A stretch of 64,000 nucleotides of DNA from Candidatus Binatia bacterium (lineage in GTDB: Bacteria; Desulfobacterota; Binatia; HRBIN30), in NCBI GenBank assembly GCA_026004215.1, contig BPIR01000003.1, forward strand, positions 1-64,000, given 5' to 3'. Below the pieces are notes generated by a model. That model was not told where the DNA came from. It did no database searches and saw only the letters and a program-made list of their open reading frames with translations. Each line of letters opens with the position of its first letter. Within the stretch, counting starts at the first letter, position 1. A program made the position numbers and the translations under genes. This document shows positions 59,347 through 64,000 of the stretch, piece by piece.

Positions 59347-60368
59347 GGCTGAATGGCAAACTTGATCCCGCGCCCACTGCGATGCGCTTCGATAGCCATC
59401 GGCAGGTCCGAGAGCGGAAAATAACCGGAGATGAGCGCACCTCCGCCGAAGGCTGAGTCGGTGAGAAGGTCGTACGCGGCTCGAACTGCGCGGGGTGTAA
59501 AATGAAACGGGCTGTGAAGGCGGAGTTGGTCGTAATGTAGCCGGTGTGTGTCGAACTGCGCCGCTGTGCCCGCCGCGCAACCGCCGAAAAGGATGACCGT
59601 GCCGCCGCGACGAGCAAAGTCGGCTGCCTTTTCCCAAACTTCGACTTGGCCCGTACATTCGACCACCAAGTCTGCACCGCGCCCCCCCGTGGCGGCCATA
59701 ACGGCGTCGCGGGCAGAAGCAAAGCCGTCCGTCAAAACGCGCTCCGCCCCCACCTGTGCGGCGTACCGGGCGCGCTCGGGGTTGCGGCCCAGTACCCAAA
59801 TGCGGCCGACTCCCCGCGCGCGCAGCACCAGCACGTGGAGCAGGGCAATCGCTCCCGCGCCCAGGACAATGGCAAAATCATCTGGTCGAATCGGTATGCC
59901 TTCCAAACCGTGAGTGACGCACGAAAGAGGTTCGAGCAAGGCTGCCTCGGCAAACGAAAGTTCCCGAGGCTTCGGGTACACGTTGGCGCGCACGGTGCGC
60001 GCAGGAATCTTCACGTACTCGCCGTAAGCGCCCAAAACCATGGTTTCGATGACGGTCTCGCACAGGTTTTCCTGTTCTCGCGCGCAAAAGTAACAAGCGT
60101 TGCACGGACCCGTTGGGGCGACCATCACCGGGTCGCCCTCGCGGACATGCCGAACCTCGGGGCCCACGGCAGCCACCTCGCCGCTGAATTCATGCCCGAA
60201 AGGAGTTGGAGTGGGGAACTTCGGATGCCCGCGCAAGAACATTTTGAGATCCGTGCCGCAGGTCAGCGCAGCCCGCACTCGCACCACGATTTCTCCGCGA
60301 GAGGGAACTGGTTCCGGTAGTTCGCGGAAGACGATGTGCCCTGGGGCTTCCAGAATGTGCGCGTGCAC
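59343..60368 (-). CDS. Zinc-dependent alcohol dehydrogenase (MDR family), second of a pair
   Basis: 341 residues. Catalytic zinc Cys (TCGTDLKMFLRGH) and His (GHEFSGEV), structural cysteines in CNACYFCAREQENLC, Rossmann motif VLGAGAIALLH. Only moderately similar to its partner, so they are not a recent duplication. It starts 57 nt downstream of the trmI stop. A pair of MDR enzymes with overlapping genes suggests a two-step polyol or alcohol pathway; the substrate is not evident. Confidence 0.92.
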   Translation of the reverse strand: MHAHILEAPGHIVFRELPEPVPSRGEIVVRVRAALTCGTDLKMFLRGHPKFPTPTPFGHEFSGEVAAVGPEVRHVREGDPVMVAPTGPCNACYFCAREQENLCETVIETMVLGAYGEYVKIPARTVRANVYPKPRELSFAEAALLEPLSCVTHGLEGIPIRPDDFAIVLGAGAIALLHVLVLRARGVGRIWVLGRNPERARYAAQVGAERVLTDGFASARDAVMAATGGRGADLVVECTGQVEVWEKAADFARRGGTVILFGGCAAGTAAQFDTHRLHYDQLRLHSPFHFTPRAVRAAYDLLTDSAFGGGALISGYFPLSDLPMAIEAHRSGRGIKFAIQP

Positions 60369-60425
60369 GATGTTCAGCGGTATCGGTGGGCAGAGCAGTT
60401 GTCAACGACGCCGCCCGCCGCCGCT

Positions 60426-61226
60426 TTACGCCCCAGGCAACTCCGCCAAGCGGCGGGCAACCACCACGAAGCCCGTGTGTGCCACCATACGGTGTTCGGG
60501 CCGCATACTGCGGGCCTCCACATGCCAAAACCGCTGCAAGACCTCGAACACCTCCACCAAACCAAACGCCGAGGAAGCCTGTAGGGCATCCACCAGATCC
60601 TTCACCTGCAAAACCGTAGGAAGGTAGCTGACCAGTACGCCGCCAGGGCGCAGCGCAATCGCAGCAGTTTCCAGGAGTCGCCACGGCTCGGGAAGGTCAA
60701 CGACGATTCGGTCGACGCCCCGCTCTTCAATGCCTTGGAAGGCGTCGGCGAGTTTGAGTTCCCAGTGCGGGGCGCTTCCCAAGAACAAGGCTACATTGTG
60801 CCTCGCCCGCTCCGCAAAATCTTCGCGCACTTCGTAGGACACCAACCGGCCGTGTGGGCCGATGGCCTGCAACAAAGCAATCGTCAATGCTCCGGGACCC
60901 ACACCGACCTCCACGACCCGTGCGCCCGGATAGAAGTCGCCCCAAAGCAAAATGGGCCCAATGTCTTTCGGGTAAATTGGCTGCGCTCGTCGCGGCAGAT
61001 TGGGCACGAATTGCGCGAATGTCGGCCGAACCAGAACGAATGCTTCGGCGGCCGAGTTGTACACCGTGTGGCCTTCATGCAGGCCGATCAGATGGTCGGA
61101 CCAAAAGAAGCCACCGCGGATGTGCAGTCGCTTGCCGGGAACGAGCTGGCGCAGGTATTGGCGCTGCTTGCGGTCAATGAAGAGCACGTGCTCGCCGGCT
61201 CGGAGGCGTCCAGACGGACGTTCCAT
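60426..61226 (-). CDS. trmI: tRNA (adenine58-N1)-methyltransferase
   Basis: 266 residues. An N-terminal beta domain (GRLRAGEHVLFIDRKQRQYLRQL) precedes a SAM-binding Rossmann domain (VVEVGVGPGALTIALLQAIGPHGRLVSYEV). IVVDLPEPW is the catalytic-site motif of TrmI. It makes m1A58 in the T-loop of tRNA. It starts 22 nt downstream of the TtuA-like gene; both modify the T-loop, which supports the assignment. Confidence 0.9.
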   Translation of the reverse strand: MERPSGRLRAGEHVLFIDRKQRQYLRQLVPGKRLHIRGGFFWSDHLIGLHEGHTVYNSAAEAFVLVRPTFAQFVPNLPRRAQPIYPKDIGPILLWGDFYPGARVVEVGVGPGALTIALLQAIGPHGRLVSYEVREDFAERARHNVALFLGSAPHWELKLADAFQGIEERGVDRIVVDLPEPWRLLETAAIALRPGGVLVSYLPTVLQVKDLVDALQASSAFGLVEVFEVLQRFWHVEARSMRPEHRMVAHTGFVVVARRLAELPGA

Positions 61227-61248
61227 CGCGATCGACCCCGCCTATTCG

Positions 61249-62220
61249 TCAGCGGTCCGACGCTAGTGAGCCTGCGGGAGCGTGCGGACGCTGGCGTTTG
61301 ATTTCCACCTCTTCGAGCAGGCTGCAGAAACGGCACACAGGGCGGTGCGAGGGCAGACCACAGCGATTGCACGTCGTGGGGGCCTCTATTTCCTCGTGGA
61401 ACAACACCGGGCGCGCCTTGCGGTAGTACTCCAGCACAAAGCTTTGCTTCGTTCCCGGCATTTCGGCTTCGAGTCGCTGCAGGACATCCTTGTAAAGAAG
61501 CTGCGAGGCGCCAGCAGCGTTCGGGCATTCGTCAATGACGTAGTCGATTTTGCGCATGAATGCGTATACCGCAGTCTCGTATTCGGACAGCCGAAATAAG
61601 GGTTTGACCTTGCGCACGAACTTTTCGTGCGAAGGCAGGAGCACGGGCGATTGACGGGCGAGGTAATTCATGTCCCACCGGAGGACGTTTCCCAAAAGCC
61701 GTGCCGCTTCGTCGTCGAGATTGTGACCGGTGGCGACCACAGGCAGGCCGAGCTCGCTGGCGATGCGATCGAAATAATGGCGTTTCGCTGTACCGCAGGC
61801 GGAACAAGCCGGCCGGCGGGTAAGCCCCACAACCTCGGGGATCGCATGGCCCTGGTCGGTAAAGTCCACAACGTGAAGGTCGAGCCCACGCTCGCGCGCG
61901 AAGGCTGCGGTTTTGGCGCGCGAAGTTACGGAGTATTCGCCAATGCCCAAGTCGAGGTGGAGTCCCACCGTGCGATATCCGAGGGTTTGGAGAACATCCC
62001 ACAGGGCAAGGCTGTCCTTCCCTCCTGAGACGGCCACGAGCACGGCTTCTTCCCGCGTGAACATGCGCTCGCTTTCGATCGCGCGCTGCACTTGCCGCTG
62101 AAAATAAAAGAGGAAGCAATCGCGGCAGAACGCAGTGTGGTGCGAGTGCAGTTGCACCACTGCCGGCGCTTGGCACCGTTTGCACTTGGGTTTGTAACCT
62201 GGGCGAGCGTGTAAGGCCAT
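61249..62220 (-). CDS. ttuA: TtuA-type tRNA 2-thiolation enzyme (U54)
   Basis: 323 residues. N-terminal zinc finger Cys13, Cys16, Cys32, Cys35; PP-loop SGGKDS (65-70) for ATP; Cys139, Cys142 and Cys232 fit the [4Fe-4S] cluster; C-terminal zinc finger Cys284, Cys287, Cys296, Cys299. The two zinc fingers favour TtuA (5-methyluridine-54 thiolation) over TtcA. TtuA takes sulfur from the ubiquitin-like carrier TtuB, and a TtuB-like gene lies upstream on the same strand. The end of the matrixin-like frame overlaps its start in another frame. Confidence 0.9.
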   Translation of the reverse strand: MALHARPGYKPKCKRCQAPAVVQLHSHHTAFCRDCFLFYFQRQVQRAIESERMFTREEAVLVAVSGGKDSLALWDVLQTLGYRTVGLHLDLGIGEYSVTSRAKTAAFARERGLDLHVVDFTDQGHAIPEVVGLTRRPACSACGTAKRHYFDRIASELGLPVVATGHNLDDEAARLLGNVLRWDMNYLARQSPVLLPSHEKFVRKVKPLFRLSEYETAVYAFMRKIDYVIDECPNAAGASQLLYKDVLQRLEAEMPGTKQSFVLEYYRKARPVLFHEEIEAPTTCNRCGLPSHRPVCRFCSLLEEVEIKRQRPHAPAGSLASDR

Positions 62221-63572
62221 GCGCCACCTTTATAGGATTCTTGCACGGATCGGCTAGAGGCGTGTGCCCGCACGCGGATTCGGGCCCAGAACCTCGCGTG
62301 CCCGTGTTCGGACATCCGCGCCAGAGGCGGCAGTGCGCAGCCGAAGAGAGCAGAGCGGACCGCCGCCAAGATTTCCTCTATGGTGATTGCTTCGTCGGCG
62401 TTGCGGTCCCCCGCTGGGCACTCGATAGGAGCAGCTCGCTCCAAGGCGATCGCGACAAGCAATACAATCTCCTCGATCGTCACAGCGCCGTCTCCGCCGC
62501 AGTCGCCGGCACACGCGAGCGGAGTGGCAGTCCGTGTCGGTGTTGCTGTCGGTGGCGGTGTCGGAGTCGGAGTCGGGGTGCTGGTCAGCGCTGGGGTCCG
62601 CGTGGGGGTGGGCGAGCGGGTAGCCGTGGGCGTTGGCGATTCCGGTGCGGGATACAGCACGTCCCTCCCCGCGAGGTCGTCCGGGGCCAGGCCAGGGTCG
62701 CTCAAGCGGCGCAGCAGTGCGAGCAAGCTCGCGGGATCCGTTTGCGAAAGCCCTCCCCACATGATGGGCAAGGACGCGGCCGGCGGGTTGCGAGGGTTCG
62801 GCCACACGCGCAGCCCGGCAAATGGATCCCAGGGATCGACCGGCATCACGTTGAAGGGGTCCGCATCGGTGTCCAAAAATCTACCTTCGTTCGGATGACC
62901 CAGGCCAATTGCATGTCCGACCTCGTGGGCGACCAAGATTTGCAAGGCGTTGGCAAGAATATGGAGCGGCTGGCCGAGTGCCATGAGCGCACGTGCCGCG
63001 TCGGCCACGCGGGAGCGGTTAATCGTCACGTCGGCGCCAACGATGGCGTTGCCTGGGACGGTGCGGCCATTGGTGAGCAAACGCTCAGGGTCGAACTGCC
63101 AGGCCACGACGGTCCAGCCAAAAAACGTGCCCGCATCGCCGACGCTGATGTCAATCTCGCTGCCCTCGCGGGGCGCATTTGGAATCACGGGCAAATCCGT
63201 CGAGATCTCGAAGCGCAGCGCGCCGTGTTCCCAGGTGCGGACGCCGTCCGCGACAGCACGGAATGCGAGAATTTGGAGGGTGGGAACATCGACGCCGTAG
63301 CGCGCCGAGACTTCGTCCGCGATACCGAGCTCGGCCAAAATGTCGCCGGCAACACCCACTTGGATGCGGTCGTAAAGCGAAGGTTCGCCTGCCTGCGACG
63401 GTATGCGTGCATTCCAGCGAGCGGCAAGCGCTGCCGCTTCGGGCGCATCGAGGTTGGTGCGGTCATCGAACAACGTGAAAGCAAGAACAGGACTGGTGCC
63501 GAGGAAATACAGGGCAGCCACGTTCACGAGGCCACGAGTGACACGACTGGCACTTTGGGCCGGCAACCGCAT
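61926..63572 (-). CDS. Matrixin-like zinc metalloprotease with dockerin-like C-terminus; 3' end uncertain
   Basis: Signal peptide to about residue 31. The metzincin motif HEVGHAIGLGH (His216, Glu217, His220, His226) is followed by the Met-turn region PIMWGG. A Thr/Pro linker leads to a dockerin-like pair (GDCGGDGAVTIEEIV, GDRNADEAITIEEIL). Such proteins normally end after the second loop (FGC near 62330), but here the frame stays open through the 5' part of ttuA to 61926, giving a 548-residue product whose last ~130 residues are non-native in look. A lost stop codon or a sequence error is likely. Secreted protease; substrate unknown. Confidence 0.75.
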   Translation of the reverse strand: MRLPAQSASRVTRGLVNVAALYFLGTSPVLAFTLFDDRTNLDAPEAAALAARWNARIPSQAGEPSLYDRIQVGVAGDILAELGIADEVSARYGVDVPTLQILAFRAVADGVRTWEHGALRFEISTDLPVIPNAPREGSEIDISVGDAGTFFGWTVVAWQFDPERLLTNGRTVPGNAIVGADVTINRSRVADAARALMALGQPLHILANALQILVAHEVGHAIGLGHPNEGRFLDTDADPFNVMPVDPWDPFAGLRVWPNPRNPPAASLPIMWGGLSQTDPASLLALLRRLSDPGLAPDDLAGRDVLYPAPESPTPTATRSPTPTRTPALTSTPTPTPTPPPTATPTRTATPLACAGDCGGDGAVTIEEIVLLVAIALERAAPIECPAGDRNADEAITIEEILAAVRSALFGCALPPLARMSEHGHARFWARIRVRAHASSRSVQESYKGGAWPYTLAQVTNPSANGAKRRQWCNCTRTTLRSAAIASSFIFSGKCSARSKASACSRGKKPCSWPSQEGRTALPCGMFSKPSDIARWDSTSTWALANTP

Positions 63573-63623
63573 GGGGCTCGTTTACCCCATCCCGCGGTTC
63601 GCAGTAAAGCGGCACGGCGTGGC

Positions 63624-63824
63624 CTATGCGGAGCCCCCTGAGATCACACTGCGAATTTCGATCGTGTCGCTTTCGTGCACCACGTCTTCGGTGGTGAGCA
63701 TTTCGTCGTTGCGAATGACCAGCACCGTACCCGGCAAGAGCTGGAGTTGGCGCAGCAAATCCCCCACCCGGTAGTTTCCTGCGAGATGTACCTCTTTTCG
63801 GCTGGGTAAGAACACCACACGCAC
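63624..63824 (-). CDS. TtuB/ThiS-like ubiquitin-fold sulfur carrier with C-terminal SA extension
   Basis: 66 residues from GTG 63824. The pattern VVFLPSRKEVHLAGNYRVGDLLRQLQLLPGTVLVIRNDEML ... ESDTIEIRSVISGGSA is that of a ubiquitin-like sulfur carrier. Active carriers end in GG, where the last Gly is adenylated and thiocarboxylated; here two residues (Ser-Ala) follow the GG, so it would need trimming or a different mechanism. It lies upstream of ttuA with the matrixin-like gene between. TtuB is the most likely role; ThiS or MoaD-like is possible. Confidence 0.75.
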   Translation of the reverse strand: MRVVFLPSRKEVHLAGNYRVGDLLRQLQLLPGTVLVIRNDEMLTTEDVVHESDTIEIRSVISGGSA

Positions 63825-64000
63825 AGGACAGGTTGCTAAATGCCCGGCCCGGGCGAGTCAACCGAACACACCCTCGACACTGGGCTTCGGGCATCGCCCC
63901 AGGCGGCAAAGGCCCCAGCACGGTGCAACCTGGACCGCAGGTGGTGGGAAGAACTCGAGTCAAACAGCCGGCACAGAAGGCCGCGGTAGAGGAAGAGGAT

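Overview
The window is a high-GC bacterial chromosome segment. Several genes carry dockerin-like calcium loops, Thr/Pro-rich linkers, DUF1329 or diheme/beta-helix domains. Together with paired acyl-CoA dehydrogenases and a P450, this suggests an uncultured Deltaproteobacteria-like lineage, possibly Candidatus Binatota. That placement is inference from gene content; no rRNA is present.

Region 1 (1-8.8 kb) is the most unusual part. It is a tandem array of C-terminal (CT) cassettes of an RHS-type polymorphic toxin. Four toxin tips follow the same kind of linker: an M23 peptidase, an NPGNI-type muralytic-like domain, a second M23 peptidase and a SleB-like cell-wall hydrolase. Each is followed at once, usually with a 4-nt overlap or under 20 nt, by an unrelated exported protein or lipoprotein that is the obvious immunity candidate. 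Every recognisable toxin is predicted to act on peptidoglycan. Two cassettes end in a shared 0.55-kb repeat whose 5' end encodes the last residues of two otherwise unrelated immunity proteins. A decayed immunity remnant closes the array. The main RHS gene, if present, lies upstream of base 1.

Region 2 (9-34.5 kb) is mostly housekeeping. It holds a beta-helix/diheme lipoprotein, an SDR, a sigma-region-4-only protein, purA, serA with a class V aminotransferase, folE, a degenerate APH-fold protein, queE, glycerate kinase, dksA, rimO, a parvulin, an ArsC-like reductase, a RecQ helicase, two acyl-CoA dehydrogenases, a DUF2130 protein and a cytochrome P450.

Region 3 (34.7-49.4 kb) has an SH3b-DUF1329 protein, a chemoreceptor, an aldo/keto reductase coupled to a family 5 uracil-DNA glycosylase, aconitase, thioredoxin, acylphosphatase and ligA. 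It includes a 1.6-kb stretch (45.4-47.0 kb) with no credible gene.

Region 4 (49.4-58.3 kb) is a cell-surface block: a dockerin/PPC-like secreted protein, a lipoprotein with a ~375-residue Thr/Pro tract and a YVTN propeller, then an apparent operon of TPR/beta-barrel, FecR-domain protein and two small alanine-rich coiled-coil lipoproteins ending in a strong terminator.

Region 5 (58.3-63.8 kb, minus strand) holds two zinc alcohol dehydrogenases, a TrmI-type tRNA m1A58 methyltransferase, a TtuA-type tRNA thiolase, a matrixin-like protease and a TtuB-like ubiquitin-fold sulfur carrier. The three tRNA-linked genes suggest T-loop modification of the kind known from Thermus.
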